Assembly (NCBI GenBank): GCA_024760905.1
Contig: CM045735.1
Location: 11,793,249 to 11,857,248, forward strand
Reading direction: 5' to 3'
Source of the DNA: Plotosus lineatus
Taxonomy: Eukaryota; Chordata; Actinopteri; Siluriformes; Plotosidae
DNA: 64,000 nt
Shown piece by piece: positions 10,856 through 22,492 of this stretch (position 1 is its first letter; every line of letters begins with the position of its first letter). Both the position numbers and the translations under genes were made by a program. The notes below the pieces were generated by a model, which had not been told where the DNA came from, searched no databases, and was given only the letters and a program-made list of their open reading frames with translations.

Positions 10856-10884
10856 GGTTAATGAACAGAGCTTTATTCTGGAAG

Positions 10885-10885
10885 T

Positions 10886-10934
<49 letters not shown>
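10885..10934. repeat. (GT)n(GA)n microsatellite
   Basis: About 24 bases of alternating GT followed directly by about 24 bases of alternating GA/AG. Confidence 0.95.
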
Positions 10935-11263
10935 TCTAAAATTAAAAGTTACTAATGTTAATATAAACAGATAAATAATAAATCCCGTTAGTCATTAATT
11001 TGTGTATATGAATCTGTCCGCTATGTATTCAACGTATCCTTTTTCGTGCGAAACCTTTTGTTAAGCATTGGTATCATATGAAATGGTCCTTTCAGCAGGA
11101 GCTTCTGGTTCTCATAGTATATATATTTTTTAAAAACTCTTTATTTTACCTTATCTTGAAATTCTACTCAAAATTTATCTTACTTTGCAACTCATAAATT
11201 ACACAATAACTTGAAATGTTCAAGTTTGAACAGAAATGTACATAGAAGTTTATTTACCCTGAT

Positions 11264-11725
11264 ATCTTTGAAAAGTGTACAAGATGGTGTTGAGGCCAAC
11301 GATGTTGTATGGTTTAGAAACAGTGGCCCTGGGGAAAAAACAGGAGGCAGAGTTGGAGGTAGCAGAGATGAAAATGTTGAGGTTCTCTTTGGGAGTAACG
11401 AGGATGGATAGGATCAGGAATGAGTCCATCAGAGGGACAGCACATGTTAGATGTTTTGGAGACAAAGTCAGAGAGGCTAGATTGAGATGGTTTGGACATG
11501 TGCAGAGGAGGGATAGTGAGTATATTGGTAATAGGATGCTGAGGCTGGAACTACCAGGCAGAAGGCCTAGAGGAAGACCAAAGAGACGATTCATGGATGT
11601 GGTGAAGGAGGACATGAAGGTCGTTGGTGTAAGAGAAGAAGATGCAAAGGATAGGGTGAGATGGAGGCAGATGATTCGCTGTGGCGACCCCTGAAGGGAA
11701 AAGCCGAAAGGAAAAGAAGATCTTT
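11264..11725 (+). mobile_element. RTE-like 3' end fragment
   Basis: The frame 11275-11694 encodes the RTE C-terminal tail ([39 protein letters not shown]) and ends RWRQMIRCGDP at the common terminus CTGTGGCGACCCCTGAAGGG. It is truncated at the 5' end within the same region as the 411 copy. No target duplication was confirmed. Confidence 0.85.
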
Positions 11726-11949
11726 TTAAAATCATTCAGTTTTAACAAATATTTACCATTACACAAAGACCATATTATGTGGCCGCCTTTGTATTTTCTG
11801 GGATTACATTTTTTTTTCCCTTTCTCCGAGACCACAAAGCTTGAGTATCTCTTCCATTTCCACTGAAGTGTCATCTACTCTGGATAAAGATATATGCCTC
11901 TGACCAATCAAATAGCTGACCAATCAAAACATGGCTTTTTAAATTGTAT

Positions 11950-12567
11950 TGACGGTGGTACCTCACCTTACAAAAGACCCAACAAACGAAAAATCCAAGT
12001 TATGAAACACATTTACCAAAAATTTCTGTCTCTGGATATGAAAAAAATTCATGTTATGAAACGCCCCATCTCAAAAATGTAAACAATACGCGAGTTGCTC
12101 TCCCAGTGGCTATTATGGAGCTGCATCTCTATAATACCCATGATGCTTTTCGTGTGCTTTCAACCCATTGTTCGTCACGGAGTTCTAACATGCGTAAAGG
12201 ACAGAGTCACTGTTTTGTGAGTTTTTCGAGTGTGCTCATTGCAACTTTATTTTTCGTCATTCATCGTGGGCCCCAAGAAAATGATTCCCGGTGCGAGTGA
12301 AAAGAAGAAGCGGGCTCATGGCATGCGGTTGAGCGATATCGCAAAGGAATATGGCCGAAACTCGTCTACCATTGGTACGATATTGAAACCGAAGGAGGCC
12401 TGATAAGGTATACTTTTATCATTTTTATAGGGTTTAGAAGGTAGTATTGGGGGCCTTGGAACAAATCACGCCTTTTACATGTAAAATGCTACTCAACTTA
12501 TGAAAAAAATCAGATTATGAAGCCACTTTTGGAACGAATTAATTTTGTACGGTGAGGTATGACTGTA
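11950..12567 (+). mobile_element. Tigger/pogo-like element, short
   Basis: It begins GGTGGTACCTCACC and ends GGTGAGGTATGACTG beside TA. Internal text (AATACCCATGATGCTTTTCG, then the transposase start) matches the element at 6937-8257 in the opposite orientation. At about 620 bp it keeps only both ends and the transposase start. Confidence 0.75.
12266..12403 (+). pseudogene. Tigger transposase N-terminus
   Basis: Reading from a GTG where the homologous copy has ATG, 45 codons run to TGA: GPKKMIPGASEKKKRAHGM, then RLSDIAKEYGRNSSTIGTIL. This is the first helix-turn-helix of the CENP-B/Tigger DNA-binding domain. The rest of the transposase is deleted. An internal ATG at 12281 would give a 40-residue peptide. 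Confidence 0.7.
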
Positions 12568-12639
12568 TTTAAAATCAGTAAGCTAATGTTGTAACGAACA
12601 TGTCGAGTAGCCTGATATATGAGAATCTGTGGTGGGTGT

Positions 12640-12992
12640 AATCATTCATTCATTTTCTGTAGCCGCTTAATCCTGGCGCCCATCCCAGCCAACTCCGGGC
12701 AAGGGCAGAGTAAGTACACCCTGGACAGCTCGCCAGGCCATGAGAGGGCGGAAACACGCTGACGGGTTTGGAGCTACTCTTGTCGAAAGTCAGCAATGAT
12801 TCTTTTACATGAACCTCACACCGTAGAAAGTGAGAGACATGGCTGGGGCCTTTGATAACCCAGTTAGCTGCACTGGGGTGGGGGGTGGAGGGTTGGGGGG
12901 GGAACGTGACAACCTGTGTGGAGTGGGACTCGAACCCCCAACCTTGGGATATCAGTGATCCAGCACCTTTACAACCAGGCTACCACTGCCCT
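12640..12992 (-). repeat. SINE-A, near full length
   Basis: It runs from the L2-type terminus (TTTTCTGTAGCCGCTTAATC) through the body to a complete tRNA-like head, with the B-box complement GGACTCGAACCCCCAACC and the A-box side near ACCAGGCTACCACTGCCC. Confidence 0.85.
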
Positions 12993-13461
12993 GGGTGTAA
13001 TCAGTGCCACATAAAATGTTTTGACATCCTTCTGGTTAATGATTAATACTGTGCAAGTTATTTCTTTGGAAATCACAGGGCGGGTCACAAGATGTGACCT
13101 AATCCTGGTAATGAAATCTTGCTATAATATTTGGTTTTGTACGGTTATAATGGCTTACAGTAAACATAACTAAACAGTTACAACACAGAAGATCGTGCCT
13201 GTGTAGTGTTGTTTGACTTTGTTTCTTAGTTTGAGGAAATAGAAGTCAGAACAGAGGCAGAACTTTAACACGGTGGCTGCAGTGATTGTGATGGTAAGTC
13301 GTTGTGATGGGCGGGCCAACTGTGATGGTCATCTTCTATGAGGTATATGCAAACTGTGACACGAACAAGGATATAAAAGAGTAGAGTGCGCTGCACTTCA
13401 TCAGCCTTGAATGCTCCCTGACCTCTCTAAAAGCCTTGAAGTTCCTGTTTCATATAAACTG

Positions 13462-13510
13462 CTGTGGTGACCCCTGGGAAAAAGGAGAACAGCCGAAAGG
13501 AAAAGAAGCG
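13462..13510 (+). mobile_element. RTE-like extreme 3' terminus
   Basis: GCTGTGGTGACCCCTGGG and ACAGCCGAAAGGAAAAGAAG are the last ~48 bases of the RTE family, a very short 5'-truncated insertion. It abuts hAT sequence. Confidence 0.7.
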
Positions 13511-14406
13511 CGAGTGTACACACAGGGTTGAAATTTTTCATGTCTGTCCATTTGTGTTCTGCTTGCCAGCTCTGATTGGCTTTGTGCAAATGAGCTGATC
13601 AAAAATGAGGAAAATTTACCTCTTGACCCAAAAACAACTCGTGCAGGCTGTTGCATATAATCCAATACAATTAGAGTTTCAAGGTATCGGCCCCGCACAC
13701 TGGCGTACAGAAAGGATTGACTCTCTGCTGCACGCCACAGCGACAAGTGGTGTTGAAAATCGATATATACAGTCATCCCTTGCCACGTCGCGATTTGAGC
13801 ATCGCGATCTTGGTACATCGCGCTATTTTAATAAAAAATGAAATAAAAAAAAAATATTCATAAAAAATTCAAAATTCGTGCTGAAATTCGCATGTAAGCG
13901 AGCGGAACGCAGGGACCCAAGGCAGGCTGCGTTCATTGTTTCCAAACAACAGACTGAAGTGCCCCTTCTCCCCAGTTCAGGCAGGGACCGCCCACTCAAC
14001 TCAATCTCGCAAGCTGATTGGCTTAGACGCGTGACGCTGTTGCCTCGCACATTCCCGCGGGATTTTTTTTGTGATTTTGTGATCTTACTGTATAGTGTAG
14101 GGAAAAAGCCAAAAGGAAGACAAGACTGTATAGTGTTTGTGAACGTCCTGCACTGCGGAGAGCTATTGTCAGAGGTGAGTACGGTACTTAATTTATATAT
14201 AAATTCTATTTAAATATTAATACATTACAGTATTTACATATGCATATAACTGTGTAACGTTTAATATACATTTCTTGATATTGTATAGACGCGAAAACCT
14301 TTAGAAATGAGACAACATGGTAGAAATGGGGGATTTATTTATGTTTTTGTTTTATTTGATGGCTTTTTTTCTGTATATTTAAAGAGCCATAGGTTCCCGA
14401 CCCCTG
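13511..14406 (-). mobile_element. hAT fragment split by a Tigger-like MITE
   Basis: 13530-13770 matches the hAT interior at 42.9-43.2 kb and 16.9-17.1 kb (CATGTCTGTCCATTTGTG, AGAGTTTCAAGGTATCGGCC, GCGACAAGTGGTGTTGAAAA). The element end reads AGCCATAGGTTCCCGACCCC TG at 14389-14406. Bases 13771 to about 14326 are foreign. Confidence 0.7.
13771..14326. mobile_element. Tigger-like MITE inside hAT
   Basis: It begins CAGTCATCCCTTGCCACGTC after TA, the terminus style of Tigger-type MITEs, followed by short CGCGAT repeats. The right end, inferred from where hAT text resumes (TAGAAATGGGGGATTTATTT), lacks a clear matching inverted repeat, so it may be truncated. Confidence 0.5.
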
Positions 14407-14409
14407 GTC

Positions 14410-15100
14410 CACACTGTTGGCATAATTTACAAAACATGACGCCATCGTCATTCATAGAAGTGAACTGCTTCGCCCATTCTTTGGAAGTCACCCTACTTCT
14501 AGCTCGCAATCAGTTTGATTTTAAAGGGCCCCCGTCACAGTGACATCGCCATTTTACCATGTTTATGCATTAACCGAACTTGAACTCAACTGAACTTTGT
14601 ATGTATGCTAACAGTTCATTGGTCGGCTTTGCGTAACATCAACCAATCACAATACACAATGTAAAACTACCAGAAAAACATGTTTGTCAACTGCTACTAG
14701 TGATATATGTGATTGCTAAGAGGGAAAAAAAAATTAAAAGATTTTAATGCGTATTTTACATGATTTTTAATGTTTATATACGGAATTCTGTGTCAGAGTG
14801 ATGTTTCTAGTTATATTGCTTCATTCCGTGATTTCCATCCATGATTTTTGTCCGAATTCCGCAATCGTGAAAAATCATTGGCCCTACAGATGCCTTGCTC
14901 AAGGGGAACATCCTCCAGGAAGGTGGAGTTAAGGAAGGCACAGTTCACTCCCCTTGCCGCCACATTGTTTTAATTTAACTTTTTTTCCCTGCCTGTTTGT
15001 GAATTAAACCAGTGAGCTGTTCTCTAACCTTTATGCTACACCAGCTGTCCTCTTTTTTTTTCAATTATTCCATCAGGCAATTGGATAAGTCCCTCACTCT
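14410..15100. other. no gene seen
   Basis: AT-rich unique-looking sequence with degraded repeat text. No exon or RNA gene was recognised. Confidence 0.4.
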
Positions 15101-15102
15101 CA

Positions 15103-15385
15103 CTTACTCATTTGCTGAATCCTAATATGGTCATGGGGAGGTTGGTACCTTCCTCAGCCAAAACTGAGTGGACGGCAAGGTACACCCAGAGCAGCTTGCC
15201 AGACCACCACAGGGCAGGACATAAACAACTATTCATACTCTCATCCGGGGTGGATCCACAACAGCCAGTTAGACTAATTTGCTTGTGGGGTGGAGTGAGG
15301 TGTTTTTTTTTTGTTTTTGTTTTTTTTTTTTCTCTCTTTTCCTTTTGGGAACACAACCATGAGGAGAACATGCAAATTCCCCGTA
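15103..15385 (-). repeat. L2-tailed SINE/LINE 3' end, degraded
   Basis: CTGAATCCTAATATGGTCAT, GGGGAGGTTGGTACC and later GAGAACATGCAAATTCC are the antisense of an L2-type 3' region. A poly-T expansion lies at 15303-15330. Confidence 0.6.
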
Positions 15386-15389
15386 GGAA

Positions 15390-16228
15390 CATTTTAGATA
15401 TGAAATATTTTACTTTTGTTATGTGAAACGGGAACAAGCAGGACAACTCTCCTAATAGGATCGTCTCCGATGTTCCATTTTTTAGACCGGTCAGTTTTAT
15501 TCATTTTATTATTATTATTACGAAGTGGTTTTCTTATGAATTAGCAATCTTATCAAATGGGGGCGAAAACAACAGGCACGAGTATTTTAAAAGAATAATT
15601 CAGTTAGTAAACAAACAAATAAGTAGCCTATGCTAGAGTGAGAGACTTCTAACAATACTGTGATTTTTATTTATTTATTTATTTTTTTCCCCATTCAGAG
15701 AATGTTTAGTAAGAGTAATGACATTTTTTAACCCACCACCACACACACACACACACACACACAAAAGAATTCATAGGCATCGAATTTTGAAATGTTAACG
15801 GCTGCACACAATGTTATAGATTTAACATTACACAATCCCTCTCTAAATGTCTGGGTCCTGACACCGAGCTTATATCTCCTTGTCCAGCAACTGCAGTGTT
15901 ATAGTACACTTGCTATTTTCCCATGAGTTTCAAATGCCTGTTTTATAAACATTTGAAGACTTGGACCTTGTTTTGTGCCTTTCTTCATGCCAGCTGTGTT
16001 CTACTCGGGGACAATTTAAGACACAATCTGTATGAGAGAGACCGAGACAGAATGCACCCCTCTCCACTTCACCCTTTCCTCCTTTTTATTTTCGTATTCA
16101 CTGGAAATGACAATTTCCTGAAGTCATGACTGAACAATGTGATGATCAGCTGATCCGTTAGAACATTTGCATATATGAATATTAACAGTATATTTACATA
16201 TTCTCATGCAGACTATGAAAGGTACTAA
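15390..16228. other. no gene seen
   Basis: AT-rich, with (CA)n at 15740-15764 and TTTA-repeat text at 15668-15690. No exon recognised. Confidence 0.4.
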
Positions 16229-16230
16229 AT

Positions 16231-16684
16231 CCATACTTGTCAACTCTCACAGATCAAGTGTAAGACTCACGAATTTCATCTTTTTCTCAATCTCTCTCAC
16301 AAGGTGTCTAAAATCTCACATATTAACACAATTATTTCTCAAATTTATTTATTTTTTTAAGGATGTAATTTCCACGAGCAAACGCCAAACCATGACTTTT
16401 CCGGATTATTAGCGTTCCGCTTTCCCCACAGTTCGTTAGCGTTCACTTGATTGGCTGATTACAGCCAACCAGCAATCGCTATACACAAATCTACCCCGTG
16501 CTTTGTTGTTAACGTGAAACGTGAAAATGGCCGACTCGGACGATGAGGGACCTTCAAAGCCAAAAATCACGAAGTATCGAGGAGCTGCAACTTACCAAAC
16601 GGAATTTAACAGCGACTGGACCCCTGCGACCCCTGGACACCTGCTTCTCACTCTTGATTAATCTTAGGGGTTGACAGCTATGTA
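16231..16684 (+). mobile_element. TIR-flanked DNA transposon with transposase first-exon remnant
   Basis: The ends are loosely inverted: CATACTTGTCAACTCTCAC at the left, and TACATAGCTGTCAACCCCT as the complement of the right end. Inside, an ATG at 16526 reads MADSDDEGPSKPKITKYRG and continues into TYQTEFNSDW. This resembles the acidic start and KY..F...W motif of hAT/TTF-type transposases, followed by loss of similarity. Family assignment is tentative. Confidence 0.5.
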
Positions 16685-17176
16685 AATCAGGGGTCGGGAA
16701 CCTATGGCTCGCAAGCCAGATGTGGCTCTTTTGATGACTGGATCTGGCGCTCCGATAAATCAGGTGGTGTTTCTTCACAGAATAATGAATACATAATTTC
16801 GCTGTCATTTAAATAAAAATACAGAAAAAAGCCATCAAAACAAAAACATAAATAAATCTCACGCATTTTAATCTATATATCTATTTTCAACACCACTTGT
16901 TGCTGTGGCGTGCAGCAGAGAGACAATCCTTTTCTGTACACCATTGTGTGGGTGCGGCCGGTACCTTGAAACTCTGATTTTATTGTATTGTATGCAACAT
17001 CCTGCGCGAGTTGTTTTTGGATCAAAGGGTAAATTTTCCTTGTTTTTGATCAGCTCGTTTACACAAGGCCAAGCAGAGCTGGCAAGCAAAAGACAAAAGG
17101 ACAGACATGAAAAAAATTCAACCTGCAGACCAGCTGATTATCAAAAGTTCCTGTCACATACCAAACACTACAGGGT

Positions 17177-17400
17177 GTGAGTCCTGCCGTATTGACCATG
17201 TTTGGCTCTACATGCGCACACGAGCGGTCCTTCTCGCACCTGAAAAACATCAACACCAGGCTGCAGTCACATGTAACAAACGGAAGCCTAAACACCTATA
17301 TGAAGCTGAACCTCAGCACTTATCAACCCATCAACTACAAAGCCATCAGCCAGAAACCAAAACTATGCAGCACCAGAACTCACATTAATAGTAAGAAGTA
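17177..17400 (+). pseudogene. hAT transposase C-terminal dimerisation domain
   Basis: The frame reads LTMFGSTCAHERSFSHLKNI, then NTRLQSHVTNGSLNTYMKLN and LSTYQPINYKAIS. The pattern FGSTY.CE..FS..., R.RLT...L, and a closing Y.P.Y is the conserved hATC dimerisation region. The two conserved Tyr-Cys positions are changed here (CAH). No upstream catalytic part is in frame. Confidence 0.75.
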
Positions 17401-17514
17401 CATTTCTTATTAATAATTAACTTCGTTATAACAATGTTGTTTAAAATAAATTCAAAGTCTTATTATACTCTAAAATTGTTAGTCTTCTTTTCCATTTAGT
17501 TGTATTCGGTATTT

Positions 17515-17725
17515 ATATATATATATATATAATTAAAATAAACGGACAGGGCAAAGACTTTCTATTGAAACTCCATTTAAATATCTTTGAATATATTATG
17601 AATTTAAATATATGGATTTAAATAATCCATAGAAAGTCTTTGTCCTGTCCTTTTATTTTTATTGTTATTTGCTCAACCAAAAAGTATTGAGCACTCTCCT
17701 ACGGAAGGATCTACTCAGAAAATTT

Positions 17726-17758
<33 letters not shown>
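17515..17758 (+). repeat. palindromic module in (TA)n, copy 1
   Basis: An inverted arm (GACAGGGCAAAGACTTTCTA) at about 17548 is mirrored by TAGAAAGTCTTTGTCCTGTC at about 17630-17650. The forward side continues with AAAAAGTATTGAGCACTCTC, CTACGGAAGGATCTACTCAG and then (TA)n. The same arrangement recurs at 18.9 and 45.5-46.0 kb. The inverted arms resemble the inverted terminal duplications of Penelope-like retroelements, but no protein confirms this. Confidence 0.6.
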
Positions 17759-18037
17759 GGCTCAGAGGATTAGATTTTAAAATGTGGGTTTTTTTGGCTC
17801 TCTCAGTCAAAAAGGTTCGCGACCCCTGTACTAAATAGTAGTATTCAGTAAGAGCAGCTTTAGTAACAGTTTTAAAAGGAATTTTCCCAGGGCGTTTCCA
17901 AAAGGACTAAAACACTGTGTGTTTTATTTTTTTATATATATATATATTTTTTTTTTAAAACCAACATTGGAAATACTGAAAGGATGCAAGCCAGCTGACG
18001 GTGTTAGTTGTGTGTGACATGCTGTATGTATACAGCA

Positions 18038-18250
18038 GGGGTGCTCAGTCCTCCTCCTGGAGATCTACCTTCCAGATGACTTTATCGCCAACCCTAATGT
18101 GGCCCATGTGACATGTAAGATCCAGTCAGGTCTTAAGAGATTTCAAAGTCCCTTGATTGGATGATTGGATGGTTAGGTTGGCATGATTAAGGTTGGAGCG
18201 AATGCCTTCTGGAAGGTAGATCTCCCGGAGCAGGATTGCGCACCCCTGGT
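18038..18250. mobile_element. small hAT-type MITE
   Basis: The ends are CAGGGGTGCTCAGTCC and GATTGCGCACCCCTG, inverted. Internal inverted words (GGAGATCTACCTTCCAGA, and GAAGGTAGATCTCC near the right end) extend the fold. At about 210 bp it has no coding capacity. Confidence 0.7.
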
Positions 18251-18336
18251 ATACAGGAACTTATAACAAGCGAAAGGAGGATGTTGTGAAATGAACTGTG
18301 TGCTTGATGTATGTAGTTGGTTTCATGATGCTAAGT

Positions 18337-18640
18337 GGGGTCAGTGGCACAGTGGTTAGGGTGCTGTGTTCATGATCGGGAGGTTGTGTGTTCGAATCCC
18401 AGTTAGACCCCCACTGCGCTAAGACCCTTGGGCAGTATAAATGGGTACCAGCAGTATAAATGGGTACCAGTAAAAACATACTGGCAAGGTAACCTGCGAT
18501 GGACGAGCGTCCCATCCAGGAGGAGTTGAACTCCTGGTCGCTTCATGCTGTGGAAACTGGGGATCAGCACCGGCCTGATGAGCCACTTGGCTCGGATGTA
18601 AAAAGCCCAACAGACTTTACCTACCTTTTCCTTCATGATG
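18337..18640 (+). repeat. SINE-C: tRNA-headed SINE
   Basis: The head (GGCACAGTGGTTAGGGTGCT ... GTGTTCGAATCCCAG) has A- and B-box-like words. The body carries CTGCGATGGACGAGCGTCC and GCACCGGCCTGATGAGCC. A second copy at 34150-34463 sits inside a Tc1-like element. A 20-base piece (GCAGTATAAATGGGTACCAG) is duplicated in tandem here. Confidence 0.75.
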
Positions 18641-18664
18641 CTAACAGTTGGTTTCCTCACTGCA

Positions 18665-18813
18665 CAGACGCTCCCCGACTTACGTTCATCCGTTTTACGC
18701 CCCCCCCCAAAAAAAAAAAAAAAAAGTCAAATTTTGAGTTTAGGTGTACCTATGTAGTATACTGACTTAATGATGCTGCATTCATTGGTTACAAACTACA
18801 GACTGACTGTTTG

Positions 18814-18876
<63 letters not shown>

Positions 18877-19039
18877 GTAAAAATAAAAGGACAGGACAAA
18901 GACTTTCTATTGAAAATTCATTTTTCACTACAGATGAAGTTTCAATAGAAAGTCTTTGTCCTGTCCTTTTATTTTTACTTATATTTGCTCTATGAAAAAG
19001 TATTGAGCACTCTCTTACGAAAGGATCTACTCGGAAAAT

Positions 19040-19110
<71 letters not shown>

Positions 19111-19935
19111 ATATAGCGTGTTGCGCTTGTGTTAAGCGGTCATCTCTGTGATCTTTGTGTTTACACTGTTTTGCGGATTTTGTATCCCTAAGCAAATATG
19201 GTTGGTCAGAAGTGTAAGCCTACTAGCATGGGTGCAAGTCTCATACACAGAGATGGATTAACTATCTGCTCAGATCGGCACAATCTACCATGCATACTCA
19301 GTTAAGCAGAGAGTTGTAATATGAATGAAAACCCGAATGCACAAATTACAGAACAATTACAGATATTTATTATCTTTTAGCAGAATCCTAAGAGTGTATA
19401 CTTATTTTTATCTTAATATTAATTAGGATTTGTACTTGTTCTTTGTATGCATCTCTTGAATAAAGTTTACTTACTTACACAAAAGAAAGAACTCTCCACT
19501 TTGCTGGGCTTCACATCAGTGCAGGCTGTGTTCTAAACGAGTCAACGGCACCCTTGTGCACTTGAAAGACCGGAAGTCTGTATAACCCACAGCAAGTACA
19601 CTACTTTTGCAAGTACACTACTTTCGGTATTGAGCACTTCAGATATTGTAAGCGTTGATTGGCTGTTTTAAGCTTCATGTAAAGTAACTCGGTATAAATA
19701 AGTGATTTATTTGAAATTAATGTTGATATTATTTGATATATTTTATATTATTTTACAATGTTATGTTTATGATAATTGATTTAGGGGTGTTTTATAAGAT
19801 ACGGTAATGGTATTTATGGATGTATAGTACAGTATGAGCGTCATACGTTATGCATCACTGTAACAACTTGCGTTCACTTTCAACTTGCGTTCGGCCGTCC
19901 GGAACCAATTAAAAATGTAAGTCGAGGAGCGTCTG
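18665..19935 (+). mobile_element. TIR element (CAGACGCTCCCCGACTTAC family), copy A
   Basis: The left end CAGACGCTCCCCGACTTACG is mirrored by GTAAGTCGAGGAGCGTCTG at the right. A copy in reverse orientation lies at 44753-45415 and shares CTTGAATAAAGTTTACTTAC, ACACAGAGATG and GTGTTTACACTG. Copy A is longer because (TA)n tracts and a palindromic module (about 18820-19107) sit where copy B has only (TA)n. No transposase was seen; it is probably a Tigger/mariner-type MITE. Confidence 0.75.
18819..19107. repeat. (TA)n tracts around palindromic module, copy 2
   Basis: (TA)n at about 18819-18874, an inverted arm at 18879-18916, a ~20-base loop, a forward arm at 18938-18976, then AAAAAGTATTGAGCACTCTC and GAAAGGATCTACTCGGAAAA, a (CT)n run and (TA)n to 19107. 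The arms (AAAGGACAGGACAAAGAC ... and complement) are a perfect hairpin of about 37 bases. Confidence 0.85.
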
Positions 19936-21188
19936 TACACTAAAGCTCGGGTTTCATATTAGGGTGCGATAGTACCTACCCTGCAGTAAGGGACAAAAAA
20001 AGATCGTAAAAAAGGCACTATAAGGACGAAAGTTAGTCACGGTTCATGCACTGCAAGCATGCAGACATCCTGTAACGATAATAGGAACTATTCATAGTTT
20101 CTCAGATATGTACACTTGAAAACACAGATACGGTGACACTGGCAAAAGGTACAAATTTTATTGTCTCCTTATCTTTGACACATAATACACCTGTCTCGGG
20201 CGATTAGTGTACATAGATTCTCAAACTAGCTCTGTACATTTCGGGCCGAAACGGAATTCTCTCTTTTCCAGGCATATTAAATCAACTTGAAATACAGCGT
20301 TGTTTCATATCAGCATGTCTTTCTGAAAACATTTACTTGCTCCTGTATTTAAGGTTCTAATACCCATGCACTAGGCACAATCTTTTGGAGAATGTAAACA
20401 TGGCATTCTCACCATCCAAAGGTGTACTCATGCTATCATCAGTCAATATGGTGACTAAAAACACTACTCTCACAAACAATGAAAAAATCAAGCTTTCAAA
20501 TAACTGTGTGTGTGTTAGATCTGTGCTACCCTAGCATTATCTCTCTTGGAATCATATTCCATCTATTCCTTAACACTTGACTCTGTTCATGCAGTTCTGA
20601 TCATGTAAAGAGATATAGAGCCAAAATATATTCACTGCCAGTGTATTCACAATACTCAGAATAAATAGTATATGTTTAATATTTGTGAGCCACTCCACCG
20701 AAAGTAGGCTCTTGGGTTCAAAAAGGAAAAATGAGATTTTTACACAGTCAGATAGAGGAGGCCCAACGCTGCAAAATGCAGCAAAAGGTTTGTCAATACC
20801 TTGAAAACTGAGCGAGTTATGCCATTTCTTGTGTCAGCATTCAACTAAAAATTTCAAAAGACATTTTAGAGAAAAATGAGAACAAAGATTGCACTTCTTC
20901 CAACATCATTAGTCCTTAGCAACCAAACATTTTTATGCACTTCAGCCATATAAACTTTTAGAAAACATGTCTAGGAAGAGATAAGAGAAATCATCCTCAT
21001 TTTAATCTGACACGCCCTTTTTAAACCCCTCAGTCACCGTGGTAACCTCCAAAAATTAACAAAAATTTTTAAAAAAATTGTCGTTTCTTTTTTCTGTTTA
21101 TTCCAATAAGATCAGTATGTATGTTTTTGACCATTATATAAAGGTTCAAGTGCCTTCAAAATGATACTGATTGGAAAAAAAAAACACT
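19936..21188. other. unassigned sequence, no gene seen
   Basis: AT-rich sequence without recognisable exons or repeat borders. Short purine/pyrimidine runs only. It could be a decayed transposon or an untranslated region of an unseen gene. Confidence 0.4.
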
Positions 21189-21189
21189 G

Positions 21190-21362
21190 ACTTTCGACAA
21201 GAGTAGGCTGCAAAGCCGTCAGCGTGTTTCCGCCCTGCGATGGCCTGGCGAGCTGTCCAGGGTGTACTCTGCCCTCGCCCGAAGTTGGCTGGGATGGGCG
21301 CCAGCCTCCCCGCGACCCTAATTAGGATTAAGCGGTTACAGAAAATGAACTGATGATGAACT
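21190..21362 (+). repeat. SINE-A, 3' half
   Basis: It starts within the body (TTTCGACAAGAGTAGGCTGC) and ends at the L2-type terminus GGATTAAGCGGTTACAG followed by AATGAAC-type tail. It is 5'-truncated. Confidence 0.8.
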
Positions 21363-21890
21363 GAACTGTCAGGTTCAATCACAGTGAAATTTAGAAAACT
21401 ATATAACAAAACTCTCTGATCTCTTTATACAAGTAAACTTCATCAACTCTGCCCTCAGCATCATCATCTTCATCTATATTCTGTTCAGAAGATAAAATAA
21501 CATTCTCTTCATAAAAACCAGTCATCACACTTTTATAAAACAGATGCTTCTTCTTCATCAACATCAAAATCTTCATCAACACAGCTGGCATCATCATCAT
21601 CAATTTGTTTATATGTAAAAGGTATGAAAAATTTAAGTATTTTTCAGGTCTTGACCAATTTTCGTACAAAACTAAACAACCTACAATCCAGCATGTCCAG
21701 TCCAGACAAGATTATACACAAATCAAATGATCAAAAAAATTCCATGATCGAATTTTGCATGCAGAGAAAAATACCAATACTCATACAATACTCATTAAGT
21801 TTCTAAAGTACATAATACTGAGCATATGGGATTTTCTTTGACTGAATTGCAATGGAATCATGTCTTAATATTCCAGCAGACCTGAGGTAT

Positions 21891-21921
<31 letters not shown>

Positions 21922-22490
21922 TGTAAGCAGTGGGTGACTGCTCATTTGTGCATCTATCGCACCATTTGTACTCATTTGCCCCACTCCCTTCATATACTGT
22001 ATTTTCTTCCATTCAAATTGCACTAGTTCATCTGGATGCTGCTCATTTAACTGTTTGCACACTGTGTGTGTGTGTGTGACAGAGAGACAGAGAGAAAGAG
22101 AAATAATCTTCACAGCCGAATTCCAGCGTTGAATTTAACATCTATACTAATGCTGCTAGACATCATACATGACATTTCACTCTCCTTTTCCAGAAGTTAT
22201 GTGTATTCACAATCTTATAAATGGACTTACTTACTGTTATTGAAGAGAACGTCAGAGATAAGTTGCACATGCGGTATACTAGAGTCAGGGAAGTAAACCA
22301 GAAGTTAACGTGTGACAGGCACTGAGCATGTGCAAGCCCGAGCTCACCGATCAGTGTGTTCGTTTCAGATCTTCCTTAGCAACTAGCCCGCATTCTTTAC
22401 ATGCATATCGTCTTTATAACCTTTATTTTATTCACTGAAAAGGCATTTTAATATTAAAACAGTATCCAAAATGGAGAGACGGTGGAGCGC
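21363..22490. other. unassigned; acidic frames on - strand, (CA)n
   Basis: The - strand at 21391-21669 is open in one frame, and a second frame encodes an Asp/Glu-rich run (IDDDDASCVDEDFDVDEEE). Acidic runs occur in transposase N-termini, but a TCATCATC-type simple repeat explains this equally well. (CA)n is at 21893-21919 and (GT)n at 22064-22077. Confidence 0.35.
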
Positions 22491-22492
22491 CT

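Larger units (their letters stand above)
16688..17828 (+). mobile_element. hAT transposon, same family as 4948-6631
   Basis: The left end is CAGGGGTCGGGAACCTATGG and the right end GGTTCGCGACCCCTG. The interior has the family's GCCACTTGT landmark in antisense and a transposase C-terminus at 17177-17400. A palindromic module with TA tracts (about 17510-17760) is nested near the right end. The element starts three bases after the 16231-16684 element ends. Confidence 0.8.

Noticed and set aside
21391..21669. Acidic protein-coding exon
   Set aside because: The Asp/Glu run comes from a CATCAT/CTTCTT-type simple repeat, and no splice borders or start fit.
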